Assembly (NCBI GenBank): GCA_910592005.1
Contig: CAJVPP010002147.1
Coordinates: 1 to 16,127, forward strand
Direction: 5' to 3'
From: Funneliformis mosseae
Lineage: Eukaryota; Glomeromycota; Glomeromycetes; Glomerales; Glomeraceae
DNA length: 16,127 nucleotides
Part shown: piece by piece, positions 1 to 9,434 of the stretch
How positions within the stretch are numbered: position 1 is the stretch's first letter
Layout: each line of letters begins with the position of its first letter
Position numbers and translations under genes: made by a program
Notes under the pieces: generated by a model
Database searches by the model: none
What the model was told of the DNA's origin: nothing
What the model saw: the letters and a program-made list of their open reading frames with translations, nothing else

Positions 1-1
1 G

Positions 2-431
2 TCTTATATGATTGCTGATCTAAAGAATGGTCATAGTTATTCATTACTTGGGCTGTTCACTTCATTGGTATGTGAAATTTTTGTTTTAATTATTGTGATT
101 TTTTTTTCTTTTTTCTTTTTTTTTTTTTGATAGAATATTCTTTTGATCACAGGGAGTATTCAAGGAGAAATACCCTCTCACGGCAAATTTACCCTACGAA
201 AAGATTAAAAAAGTCAAATTTACGGAATTCGCATCTTTGCCCTGGTCTTCCACGGTTTATTTCGAAATTTATACTTGTCAAAAGAATGAGGTGTTGATAC
301 GATTGGTATTTAACTTTGAACCGATGTTGATCCCGGGTTGTGGAGGCGAATATTGCAAATGGGACAGGTTTAAAGAGATTATCGGTGATCAAATTGGGTG
401 CGATCTTTCAAAGGAGTGCACTTTACCTTAA
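2..431 (+). CDS. Histidine phosphatase (branch 2), MINPP-like, C-terminal two exons (5' partial)
   Basis: This is the end of a secreted or vesicular phosphatase that would remove phosphate from inositol polyphosphates or similar phosphomonoesters through a phospho-histidine. The left window edge cuts it. Exon A (2-67) reads through GHSYSLLGLFTSL, exon B (153-431) continues GVFKEKYPLTANLPYEK and ends in TAA at 429-431. The joint is phase 0. The run 'LG-F+.+.PLTA.N', the later VYFEIYTC, the IRLVFN strand and the late cysteines (IPGCGGEYC, IGCDLSKEC) follow the C-terminal part of multiple inositol polyphosphate phosphatases. In that family the late motif is HAE, and in acid phosphatases HD; here it is HSY (codons 32-40), so the usual proton donor is absent. 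The RHG motif lies outside the window. Lysosomal-type acid phosphatase is the main alternative assignment. A poly(A)-type AATAAA lies at 445-450. Confidence 0.75.
68..152 (+). other. Phase-0 intron in the MINPP-like gene
   Basis: An 85-bp intron with donor GTATGT at 68 and acceptor CACAG ending at 152. The pyrimidine tract around 100-128 is almost pure T. Using the nearer TTGATAG (ends 133) would put a TGA at 144-146 in frame, so the later AG is chosen; it restores the family-typical join TSL-GVF. Confidence 0.75.
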
Positions 432-1725
432 ATAGAATGATGAAAATAAAATAAATGACGTTACCAATTATCGTTTTTTTTTTTAAAAAAAATTAAATAA
501 ATTATAATTATTTTTCATATATAAAAATTAAAAACCACAAAATAAACGGGTTTATAAATAAACTACAAAAGCACGAAATAAACGGTTTTTCATCAGAATT
601 TTACATAAACATAACTCGAGAATTTTATAATAAAAATTTATTATTGAATAGATTTGGTTTAAAATTAAAATTCTTCCGTTACGTAAAAATCCTTATTCGA
701 CGCAAAGGGTTTTCGCGAAAAAAAAAAAAATTCAAGTATTCAAAAAAAAAAAAAGATTATTGATAATACCACATTTCCTTTAATAATTATTATTTCAGTG
801 CAATGCCGTAAGTTTATAAAAATGTTTGTTGATTTGCATGTCATGTAAATCTTAAAGTTCAAAGGGCTCTATGATATAATCCCCTACTTATTCAAATTTC
901 AAATGATATAGATATTAATATACTCTAAATTGTAATCATGAAGCAGGTTAAGTTTCTTACCCAAGAGTTTACAATGATTATTGGAATATACCATAAAATA
1001 ATAATTAATTGGATCCTTACATATTCGCCGACAAATATTTAGTATTTTTCATGTAAAATTTTAGATATATATTAATGTTAATTAAAAGAGAAAAATTATA
1101 CCGTACACTAAGGTTATCAATTATAAAAATCATGTTCGTCAAATACATAATATTTTAAAAATAAATAAATATCCAATACCTTAAAGTACCTTTTAAATCT
1201 TTTTTAAACTAATAAAATTAAAAATTATATCAACATGCAAAATTATCTTTTTTACTAAGTGAGTGATTGACAGTACCAATTAAATTAAGGTTTATGCCAA
1301 TTATCAAACTTTCGCGGTTTTGACTTTAATAAATATTGTATCAAGTTGGACAGTTGTCAAATTTTCATGGATTTGCCAGGACACCCTTATCCATCAAATA
1401 ACATTCTTACAATAGATAGAAATTGTAAAAATTTTGTACCCTTTGGTTTCTCTTTAAATTACAAGGATTACATTTTTCAAAATTTTCTTTGTGCCTCAAT
1501 GATAGGATGATCTTTTATTGTTTATTTTTTTATACCTTTTTCGGAGGGTCGGTCTAATTTGTTGTTGTAAATGCTTTTTATTTCGTTAAACTGCGTTTAT
1601 GTTCTTTTTCATTTAGATGATATTTTAGGCAAATTTAGGAGAATCCTTTCGGATTGTATCACTAAAGATTGTATTAATTTTATTTTAAATAATTTTTTAT
1701 TTTTTATTTTTTATTTTTATTTTTA
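432..1725. other. AT-rich intergenic stretch, no gene seen
   Basis: After the AATAAA at 445-450 the sequence is AT-rich with many A and T runs. I see no open frame with coding character on either strand, no RNA gene and no clear repeat. The 1300-1400 part is slightly less AT-rich but has no supportable feature. Confidence 0.6.
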
Positions 1726-1746
1726 GCTGCAGGCTGCAGGCTGCAG
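1726..1746. repeat. GCTGCAG x3 tandem repeat
   Basis: Three perfect 7-bp copies of GCTGCAG directly after a T-rich tract ending in TTTTTAG. It is conspicuous because the surroundings are nearly GC-free. The TTTTTAG would serve as a splice acceptor, so the repeat could begin an exon of a small unrecognised transcript, but no downstream frame is convincing. Confidence 0.7.
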
Positions 1747-1932
1747 CAATTACTATGGCTTTAGCTTCAAATTTCGGGTTGGCTTTCTTCGAAATTAAAC
1801 GCACACAATATGTACTTCTTTTTTTAATACTTATAATCTTTTTTAAGTATTTTGATTTGATTATTTTTAGCTCTTTTCCTTAGTCTATTCAGGAAGTATT
1901 ATTGATTTTTTTCAATTTTATTTTTGATTTAG

Positions 1933-2160
1933 GCGATTCGTGTAACGCCGATGACCGGCCATTATTATATACCTTATTATTACCTTATATTAACACTAAT
2001 AAATACTAACACTAACACCAACATAAAACTAAAAGGTAGAGGACAATGCAGAGGATAAAGTAGAAGAGGAATCTACCTCAAGGAGGTTGTTTAAATATAT
2101 TTTTTATTTAAAAAAAAATATTTGGATCTGTCGCGGGTGGCACAGTCAGGTTGCATGATG
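1933..2160 (+). other. GC-richer island, possible exon remnant, unrecognised
   Basis: A second T-rich tract ending in GATTTAG (1932) is followed by a GC-richer run around GTAACGCCGATGACCGGCC, an open frame of about 40 codons, a degenerate ACTAAC-type repeat (about 1990-2022), and an overlapping frame from about 2034 that reads VEDNAEDKVEEESTSRRLF. The acidic composition looks protein-like but I recognise no family, and both frames are too short to call a gene. Confidence 0.2.
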
Positions 2161-2195
2161 AAATTGATTTTTTATTTTTTTTTAAAAATTTAAAG

Positions 2196-2690
2196 AATTA
2201 AAATAAAACGATCGGGAGAATAAAAAAAATAATAAAATTAAAAAAAATAAAAATAAAAAAAGATGTTTGAGGAGAGAAAAACTATAATATAAAAAAATAA
2301 AAATGAAATTAAAATTAAAATTAATAAAAAAAAAGAACAAGAGTGGAGAAGGGAGATGAATAAAATAAATATAATAAAATAAAATAATAATAATTTACAA
2401 GAATAATAAAAGATAAAATAATTGGAATTAAAAATAATAATAAAAAAATGAATGGGGACAAATAAAAAAAATAAAGAAATAATTAAAAAATAACTTTAAA
2501 AAGATCGGAGGGGGATAAAAATAAATTAAAAAAAAAAATAAATTTAAAAGATCAGAAGGAGGAAAAAGAAATATAATAAAATAAAAAAATAAAAAAAAAC
2601 AATGAAATAATTAAACAAAAAGACTGAGGGGATAAAAATAAATTATAATTAAAATAAAAATAAAAATTAATGACAAATTATTAAAATATT
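2196..2690. repeat. Degenerate G-rich, C-poor tract with recurring 'GATCGGAGGGGATAAAAATAAA'-like units
   Basis: About 0.5 kb made of A-rich sequence punctuated every 45 to 110 bases by a purine cluster (for example near 2209, 2262, 2341, 2451, 2502, 2549 and 2621). By eye I count about 53 G against 11 C between 2221 and 2700, a strong strand bias. It is best described as a decayed low-complexity or tandem repeat. No gene overlaps it. Confidence 0.55.
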
Positions 2691-4826
2691 AGATAATAAA
2701 GATTATTTATATATTACAAAGTCTACATTTTATTTTCAAGAAAAGTTATCAAGCCGGTAAAATTATATATTACAATAAAATTTGAGATTTTAAGATAGTT
2801 GAATTTGTAAATAATTTACCGCCAAAGTTATTAAGGTAAAAAATGCGCATTGGTCTTGACAATACTTCATTTTCCCACGATTCTTTATTTATTTTATGGC
2901 ACAGTAAATTTTGACAATTTTGAGCTTTAAAATTATAAAAATTCGCATCTGATTTTTATCTATTATTAATATTGTTAATGATTAGAAATACTGTAATAAC
3001 GATGACATTTATAACTTAGTAAAATTAATTCTTAATTTTTTTTTTTAAAAAAAAAATAGAAATATATTTTTAATGCTTTTATTTTAACCTTAACATTGTC
3101 GTTATTGTTTTTGAAAAAAAAAATTGCTTAAATAGTTTAATATTCAGATTTTTTTTTTTTAATATCTCTTCGATAAATTTAATTGCATAAATATACTTTA
3201 CCATTTAGTCTTTCTAGGTTATTATTATATTCACCTTCATTACCCAAGGTTAATTCTACATAATAAACAAATTCTTTTGGTATTTGTTAATTATTTATAG
3301 AAATTGTTGTTATTTACCTTCATCAAATTCTTTATTCGAATTTAATAAATTTAATTTTTAGCAAACAAAAATGTGTATAATTAAAGAATTAGAGTGTGGT
3401 TAATATACATGTATTACCTTCTAATAAGGAAGTTTTTTTAGCATCCGATACTGGCTCTAATGTAAATTCATGAAAAAAAAGATTTCAGAATATCATCAAA
3501 CCGTCAAATTAACTCATTTTAGTAATACGATGCTTCATATTTTTTTATTCCTATTTCTTTTTTGAAAATATTTTTTAAATTTCTACACTCTTACCTTTAT
3601 AATTATTATTAGACATTGTTATAATTTATAATAAAAAAAAGTTTTTTAAAAAAAAAATTTATTTCAAATTATCTTGTATAACGAGGTATGTACCTGTAGA
3701 TCTTAACGCATATTTGAAGAAAGCACAGTAATTACAATTCATTGCTAATTAATAAAAATAACAATAGTGATAATTTGAATCGGAAAATTTTTTGTTTTAA
3801 TTAGATACAAAATAATTTTTTGATTGTTTTCAAATTTTCTTTAACATCGCATTATGAAGATAAAAATTACGAGGCACGTTTTTTGGCATAGCGATTTTAT
3901 CATGATCATCTTTCTTGAAATTTGATTTTTAAAATAAAAGTCTTTAAATTATTGATATTTTATGCATTTTAATGCAGTCCCCGGCTAATTGCATCTCTAG
4001 TTGGAAATTTTACTTTTTTATTTTTAGCTACTTGATAAATGATAATTTTTTTAGGCAATATTTTCAAGTTGCACTCCGCATAAGAAATTTTTTTTTCGTC
4101 ACTAATTTATTATATTTACTGCTCCGGTACAGTACTTGTTGATAGAAAACAAAAGCAAATCAATCATAATGTTTTACCAAATTCGCTGGGATATTTACAT
4201 CGCCTCTCTGTTTTTAATGATGCAACGATTGGAGGGGAGGTATTTTGGAAACTAAATTCAAGCAGGTTTGGTAAAAAATAAATTTTTTTTTTTTTGATTT
4301 TTTATTACTGACGCGCCAAATATTGGATGCCTATTTATAAAAAATTTTTTTTTTATTTGTCACTTTTTTTGTCTTGTTTTATTTCAACTATTCAAGTAAA
4401 ATTTTTTATCGATCGCTCAAAAACTAGTTTCGAAAATTTCCGGATTTTTTGAGTTAGGATGTTTAATTACAAATAAAATTCATTTTTTATTTAAGTTCAA
4501 CTTTATAAAGGTCTGGTTACATATAAGTATTTCGTATTCTTAGCAAAATTATTTTATTTATAAGAAAAGAAGTGGCAAAAAAATTCTTTAATAGAATCAA
4601 AAACTATGAAAATTATTTTTATTTTTATTTTTTATTTTTTTAAAAAAAAAAGAAGAGATACATTTCTACTTTGAATTATACATTTAATTTCGATTCAAAA
4701 ATAGTTATCAATTGCGAATAATTGGAAAATATAAAAATAAATTTTGTCATACAATCAATCAACTTTACACTAGGTGTGCCAGTATATTAACAAAAATTAT
4801 ATCATTTCCTATAATAATATTTACTA
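2691..4826. other. AT-rich intergenic stretch, no gene seen
   Basis: No open frame with coding character, RNA gene or intact repeat was found. A slightly GC-richer patch at about 4120-4270 has a short open stretch on the minus strand (roughly 34 codons) that resembles nothing I know. The T- and A-homopolymer pairs near 3040 and 3640 would form trivial hairpins. Confidence 0.55.
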
Positions 4827-5278
4827 TTAAAGATTTTTTTGTAATTCCGAATGTTTATATTTTTTTAATACATTTTTATACTTTAATAACTTTAGATCAT
4901 TCCCAATAACTTCGCTCCAAATTTTACAAAACATTCTAAAATATTGTCGTATAATATTGTGTCTGTTGGTAGATTCATGGTTAGTATCATAGACATATAA
5001 TTGGGCATACATTGGTGATTGAGTTTCATCAGTCAATACGATGATATATGTATTAGGCTATGAATTTAGAAATTAGACATACTTTGACCATAAAATTCCT
5101 GATCTAAATTAGCGGCAAATGACTTACAAGCTAAAATGCTATTATAGGCTCTGATGTTTTTGCAAAACGAAATTGCATCAGATCATGCTGAAGTATATAA
5201 ATAAAAGAGATATAATGGGGGCTTGAGCAAAGATGTTAAACTAACTTTACCACCAATACAACACATTGCAAAAGTTGA
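4827..5278 (-). pseudogene. Helitron replicase/helicase N-terminal domain (Helitron_like_N) relic
   Basis: Read on the minus strand, 5278 downward gives FAMCCIGGKVSL, then KPPLYLFYLYTSA, a TGA stop (5185-5183), then FCKNIRAYNSILACKSFAAN and YGQSMSNF ending at TAA (5068-5066). A different frame from 5036 downward gives PMYAQLYVYDTNHESTNRHN. This order (CC..GKV, PP.YL, F..NIR.YN..LA..S..AN, QLY.YD...E..NR) is the layout seen at the start of Helitron replicase proteins in fungi. At least two frame changes separate the blocks, and the short linker that normally joins them is reduced (a YHRID scrap survives in the third frame). The HUH nuclease and helicase parts are missing. It is a dead 5'-fragment; the flanking ends of the element were not found. 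Confidence 0.7.
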
Positions 5279-6232
5279 AAGTATATGTACTTTTTTGATC
5301 TTTTTCATTAGGTCAAAATTTAACAATACAATTGGTACTTGTCTGATTTATTCTTCCCAAGTCATAACGTAGAATATTATCTATAAGCATATTATTTTTT
5401 ACGTGATTGATCATTTATTTCTTTAGTATTAGGATTGCTGTTCAGTGGAATCTATTGTTTTAAATAACGCAGAAGCTATTATAAGATTTTAATTTTTTAT
5501 AGAGGCTTGAGCGTAAATCAACGATCCATCACCACTCCCGTAATTACTTTATATATTATTAGATTGAAAAATAAAAAAGAAAAGAAACCTAACCTATTTC
5601 TTTTGAATTGATCCAACTTGAAGCGGAACTTAATAATTAAAAAAAGAAATAAGTTTTAAAATAATTTACATTTGATCTTTGCGGCCAAACTCCGAGTAAA
5701 ATAGAAATTTAACTAAAATACTTATACTAGCGAAAGCGATCCAACCAAAGAAAATTAAAATTCAAATATTATGCGATCGAACCCGAAATAAACATAAAAA
5801 TAAAAACAAATAAGAGAAAAGTTAACAAAAAAATAACAATTAATAAAAATAAATAAATAAAAATAAACTGACTCTCGACAAAAATAACAATTAAAAAAAA
5901 GAAAAGGAATTAAAAAAATCTATCTACCATACTGGAAAATAAATCATCCTATCGTGGCCAGATTCGAATTTAAAAAAAATTAAATAAATAAAAATTAAAT
6001 AAATAATGACTCACCTTATCCTTGCGGAACCTAAAGAAAGTATGCAAAATCTTTTGAAAAATCATTCGTCTGTAGCGATCACCACTTTAAGCTAAAGTAG
6101 TACCATTAATTTTATTCCCAAAATCAGATTTATGTTAGGAGAGATATTTAATTGCAAAAATTCCTTTTCAATATGTAAGCAAAGAAAAGGTTGAATTGAA
6201 CCTTCATTCGCATGTATGCATAATGCAAGTGC
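5279..6232. other. AT-rich intergenic stretch, no gene seen
   Basis: Contains no convincing coding frame. The part from 5700 to 6000 is a mixture of A-rich sequence and scattered GCGATC-type words. It may include the decayed flank of the Helitron relic but I cannot delimit it. Confidence 0.5.
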
Positions 6233-6279
6233 CGCCCTGTTCAAATTCAGGATTAAACCCCGGAATTTTGAACAGGGCG
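6233..6279. repeat. 47-bp foldback sequence (perfect 13-bp inverted repeat)
   Basis: CGCCCTGTTCAAA (6233-6245) is perfectly inverted at 6267-6279, with a 21-nt spacer. With one bulged T the stem extends by TTC/GAA (6246-6248 with 6263-6265) and then GG/CC (6250-6251 with 6260-6261). It is the most GC-rich short segment in this neighbourhood. Such compact palindromes are typical of miniature dispersed repeats or inverted-repeat ends; no duplicated target site is obvious. Confidence 0.75.
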
Positions 6280-6721
6280 ACGCATCATATAAGCACGTCA
6301 GAAATGTGCAAACCTCATTTAGCAATTAAAACTAACCAAAAATTAAATTTGTTGATTGATTCAAATTATGGAAAATAATAAATCTTTGGTTAAGCAAATG
6401 AATGGTACAAGCTTTTCAGCATTCTTTAATGACAAAATATTTTGAATCACTTCATCTTATCATCTAATAGTTGAAAGATCATTATTGTTCGTTTCCCTAC
6501 ACGAAATTTCAATGTGGACGTTTTCGATAAAATTTTTATTAAAAATTAGCGAGAAAATTCCAAACTTTGCATAAAAGAAATGGATTGACTCGATATCTCG
6601 TTTTCTTGAATGTTTGGGATAATTCCTCAATTAAGTTAAATTTATGATGCTAGTGAAAATATAACAATGTACTACCGAATTCCTTGCTGTCACTTGACTG
6701 TTGAAATTAGTTTCCGCCTAA
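6280..6721. other. Intergenic stretch, no gene seen
   Basis: Mixed AT-rich sequence between the foldback and the inverted-repeat element upstream of the Argonaute gene. No coding frame or RNA gene was recognised. Confidence 0.5.
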
Positions 6722-6871
6722 TACAATCAACACTCTTTATAACGAAATGACGGTTCCGTTAAAAAAAGTTCGTTATTTAAATTACTATGTTTACTATATG
6801 AACCATTACAATTTTTATAACGAACTATTATTAAAATTTAAAAATTTGAGTTCGTTATAAAGTTATTTTTG
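6722..6871. mobile_element. Pogo/Tigger-like miniature inverted-repeat element (degenerate)
   Basis: The left end reads TACAATCAACACTC then TTTATAACGAA (6736-6746); the right end carries TTCGTTATAAA (6851-6861), a perfect 11-bp inverse. Two further internal copies occur in opposite orientations, GTTCGTTAT (6768-6776) and TTATAACGAAC (6815-6825). Repeated TATAACGAA words in terminal and subterminal positions are a hallmark of pogo/Tigger-type Tc1-mariner elements, where they are transposase-binding sites. The length of about 150 bp leaves no room for a transposase, so this would be a non-autonomous copy. The outer right terminus has drifted and a TA duplication cannot be confirmed. Confidence 0.5.
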
Positions 6872-6950
6872 AGTTTTAATATTATTATCATAAATTCCAA
6901 TTATGTAATAAAAGGAATTTGACGTTTCGCACTTTTCTATTCACACACAC

Positions 6951-7051
6951 GTAAGTTTAGATTTGATTATAAGTTTGATTGATTACAAACTTGTTAAAAG
7001 GTGTTGATTTTCATAAAATATAATTGTTCTTTTTAATTTCCTTTTGTAATA
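6951..7051 (+). other. Possible 5' UTR intron of the Argonaute gene
   Basis: GTAAGT at 6951 after CACACAC is the best donor in the region, and TTTTGTAATAG ends at 7051. The 101-bp span matches the intron sizes of the gene downstream. There is no coding sequence to test it against, so this is inference from splice-site quality alone. Confidence 0.3.
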
Positions 7052-7100
7052 GTGTGTTTATAAGACGCAGCAGCAGCTAAGGTGGACAAAACAACAAGAA

Positions 7101-7253
7101 ATGTCATTGTTGATTATGTATGCACATTTATTTAAATGGTGTGAAAAAATCAATGTAGATCCTGTCACTTTATATACTGATTTGCCAAATTTCTTTTTGA
7201 AAAATTTCATTCCCCTTTGTTTTTATAAAAATAATTATGTTTGGTTCCGGTAA
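7101..7253 (+). other. 50-codon upstream ORF overlapping the Argonaute start
   Basis: ATG at 7101 (A at position -3) opens a frame of 50 codons ending in TAA at 7251-7253, 14 bases past the Argonaute ATG at 7237 and in a different frame. The peptide begins MSLLIMYAHLFKWCEK and resembles nothing I know. If the mRNA includes it, ribosomes translating it would bypass the main start. It could instead be chance, since one long open stretch in AT-rich DNA is not rare. Confidence 0.35.
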
Positions 7254-7650
7254 ATTGAACTTAGTTGAGCGTCCTGGCTTAGGCCGTATTGGTCGTCCTA
7301 TACGAATCAGAGCAAACTTTTTCGAAATAAACTCTACAGATGACGTAAATATTCACCACTATGACGTTATAATTACTCCGGAAGTTCCTCCGACTCTGAA
7401 TAGGAGAATTTTTACCCAGTTTGAAGCCCTGCATGCTGGTGATGTAAAACCAGTATTCGATGGTCGTAGAAATATTTTTACCGCTAGACCGTTACCTTTT
7501 GGTTATACGGACACTTTTGATATACGTCTTCCAGATTCTTCAACAACTCGACTTCCACGTGCTTTTAAGCTCATCATTAGGAAGGTCGCTGTAATTAATA
7601 CCTATGAACTTCATAGCTTCCTTGATGGACAATGCATATTATCATCGAAT

Positions 7651-7659
7651 ATTTAACAG
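7651..7659 (+). other. Frameshift 1 in the Argonaute gene (one base missing)
   Basis: The frame from 7237 runs to ...CILSSNI and hits TAA at 7654-7656, just before the donor at 7660. Exon 2 needs one leftover base from exon 1, but 423 bases leave none. Adding one T to the ATTTAACAG run gives the join NILTVIMALNVLIRHKP, which fits the Argonaute linker. No alternative GT donor exists between 7610 and 7660. Confidence 0.8.
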
Positions 7660-7742
7660 GTTAATTGGTTATAATTGTTATAATTTATTGATTACAAAGT
7701 TTGTATAATTAATCAAAAATCTTTATTCTTAACGTTAATCAG
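7660..7742 (+). other. Argonaute intron 1
   Basis: An 83-bp intron, CAG|GTTAAT at the donor and TTAATCAG at the acceptor. Downstream coding resumes with a two-base partial codon and then IMALNVLIRHKP. Confidence 0.75.
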
Positions 7743-8284
7743 TAATTATGGCCCTTAATGTATTAATTCGTCATAAACCATTTTTGACGTGTAAGGCAGT
7801 TGGTAGATCATTTTATACCAATCAAATCTCACAAGCTTGTTCCGGTGGTTTAGAAATTTGGCAAGGATATCGTCAATCCGTCAGGCCTACACCTGGAAGA
7901 ATGATGATAAATGTTGATGTAAGCTCTACTGCTTTTTATGAAAGTTGCGAGTTAGTACATATGGTCGCAAAGATACTCGGTCGTAATCTTGGTGATCTAA
8001 GAAGAGAAATAGTTGATAGGGATCGGTTAAAACTTGAAAAAGCTTTAAAGTATTTAAAAATTCGTGTTACCCACCGTGGAGATAATTCCGAGCGCACGTA
8101 TAAGATTATTAAATTAACTAATACCCCGGCATCAAATACTAAATTTGAAGTTGATGGTACTAGAACAGATGTTGCTTCATACTTTCAAAATACTTACAAC
8201 GAACCTCTACAATATCCATTCCTTCCTTGCGTCGTCGTCCGAAGGGATTTATATTTACCATTGGAAGTATGTAAAGTAGTTGAG

Positions 8285-8334
8285 GTACGTATGTTATGCA
8301 AATTCTCTTTAAAGCAGAAAAGAATGCATGCTTT

Positions 8335-8377
<43 letters not shown>

Positions 8378-8399
8378 CTAATTGTAATCTGTTTATTAG
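8285..8399 (+). other. Argonaute intron 2, carrying a 35-A homopolymer
   Basis: A 115-bp phase-0 intron, GAG|GTACGT to TTTATTAG|GGA, joining LEVCKVVE to GQHHIRKLN as in other Argonautes. It contains an uninterrupted run of 35 A at 8339-8373; without it the intron would be 80 bp, in line with introns 1 and 3. Confidence 0.9.
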
Positions 8400-9298
8400 G
8401 GACAACATCATATTCGCAAATTAAACGTAAGGCAGAAAGCTGATATGATAAAATTTTCTCTTCAGCAACCCCAAGTCTGTGCAAATAAAATTGTACAAGG
8501 TTTAGAAATTCTTGGTTATCGACTAAATGATTGTATGAGGCAATTTGGTTTGGTAGAACCTGAAGAAATGGCTGTAGTTCCAGCCAGAGTATTGCCTGCT
8601 CCAAAAATACTATATCACCCTTCTTCTCGTACTCCTGCCTTTATTCCAAGAAATGGGTCATGGAATTTACGTGATAAAAAAGTTGCTACTGGAGCCACAC
8701 TTAGTTCATGGTCATGCGTTGTTTTCGGAAATTTCCGAATGCAAGTCGTACAATATTTTATCAGAGAATTGGTTAACGTATGTCTGGATACTGAAATGAA
8801 TATCCCGACTAAGAATCCACCAATTTTCCAAGGTAATCCTCAAGGTAATATTGAACAGATCTTGAGGCAAGCATGGGTTAAAGCTGGCAATATGACCAGA
8901 TCACCACCTCAGTTAATTTTATGCATTCTTCCTAACACCGGTGTACCATTGTATGCTGAAATTAAACGTGTGAGTGATACAGTAATTGGTGTTGCTACTC
9001 AATGCGTTCAATCTAGACATATTTTTCAAGCAAAAAAACAATATTGCGCTAACCTATGTCTCAAAATGAACGTAAAACTTGGTGGTATGAATTCATACAT
9101 TGAACCAAGTTGTATACAGTTTATTACGCAACGGCCGACCATCGTAATGGGTGCATGCGTCTCACATCCTGCTCCTGGTGGTGATGAGTCTCGCCCATCC
9201 ATCGCTGCTCTATGCGCTTCAATGGATGCAAAAGCATCTCGCTATGCCGCCTCTATTCGTGTTCAAGCAGGTAGAACAGAAATAATCTGCGACTTGTC

Positions 9299-9302
9299 AG
9301 TA
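9299..9302 (+). other. Frameshift 2 in the Argonaute PIWI domain (one base missing)
   Basis: The exon 3 frame reads TEIICDLS and then VW and TAA (9306-9308). The next frame opens at once with MVKELLKTFYRTCGRKPESV, which is the expected continuation. One base lost in TCAGTATGG explains this. The break lies between the catalytic Glu and the second catalytic Asp position, so the unrepaired protein would lack half of PIWI. Confidence 0.85.
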
Positions 9303-9434
9303 TGGTAAAGGAGCTACTGAAAACCTTCTACCGGACATGTGGAAGAAAACCAGAAAGTGTTTTGTTCTATCGAAACGGTGTCTCTGACAACCAATTTCAA
9401 CAAGTGCTTGATTTTGAAATTGAAGCTGTAAGAT

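Noticed and set aside
189..392. Minus-strand frame opposite the phosphatase end
   Set aside because: Antisense of a clearly recognisable phosphatase exon.
4712..4909. 65-codon plus-strand frame
   Set aside because: Opposite the tail of the Helitron relic, Ile/Phe-rich composition as expected from AT-rich DNA.
5773..5785. GATCGAACCC resembling a tRNA T-loop on the minus strand
   Set aside because: No matching T-stem, anticodon arm or acceptor stem could be built around it.
6092..6378. Two overlapping frames on opposite strands around the 47-bp palindrome
   Set aside because: Both run through the foldback sequence and show no protein-like conservation or family.
7632..7742. A GC-AG intron starting at AAT|GCATAT to avoid frameshift 1
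   Set aside because: The site does not match the strong consensus GC donors need, and it would delete a conserved linker that reads well when a single base is restored.
8194..8604. 136-codon minus-strand frame
   Set aside because: Antisense shadow of Argonaute exons 2 and 3; its poly-Phe stretch is the A35 run of intron 2.
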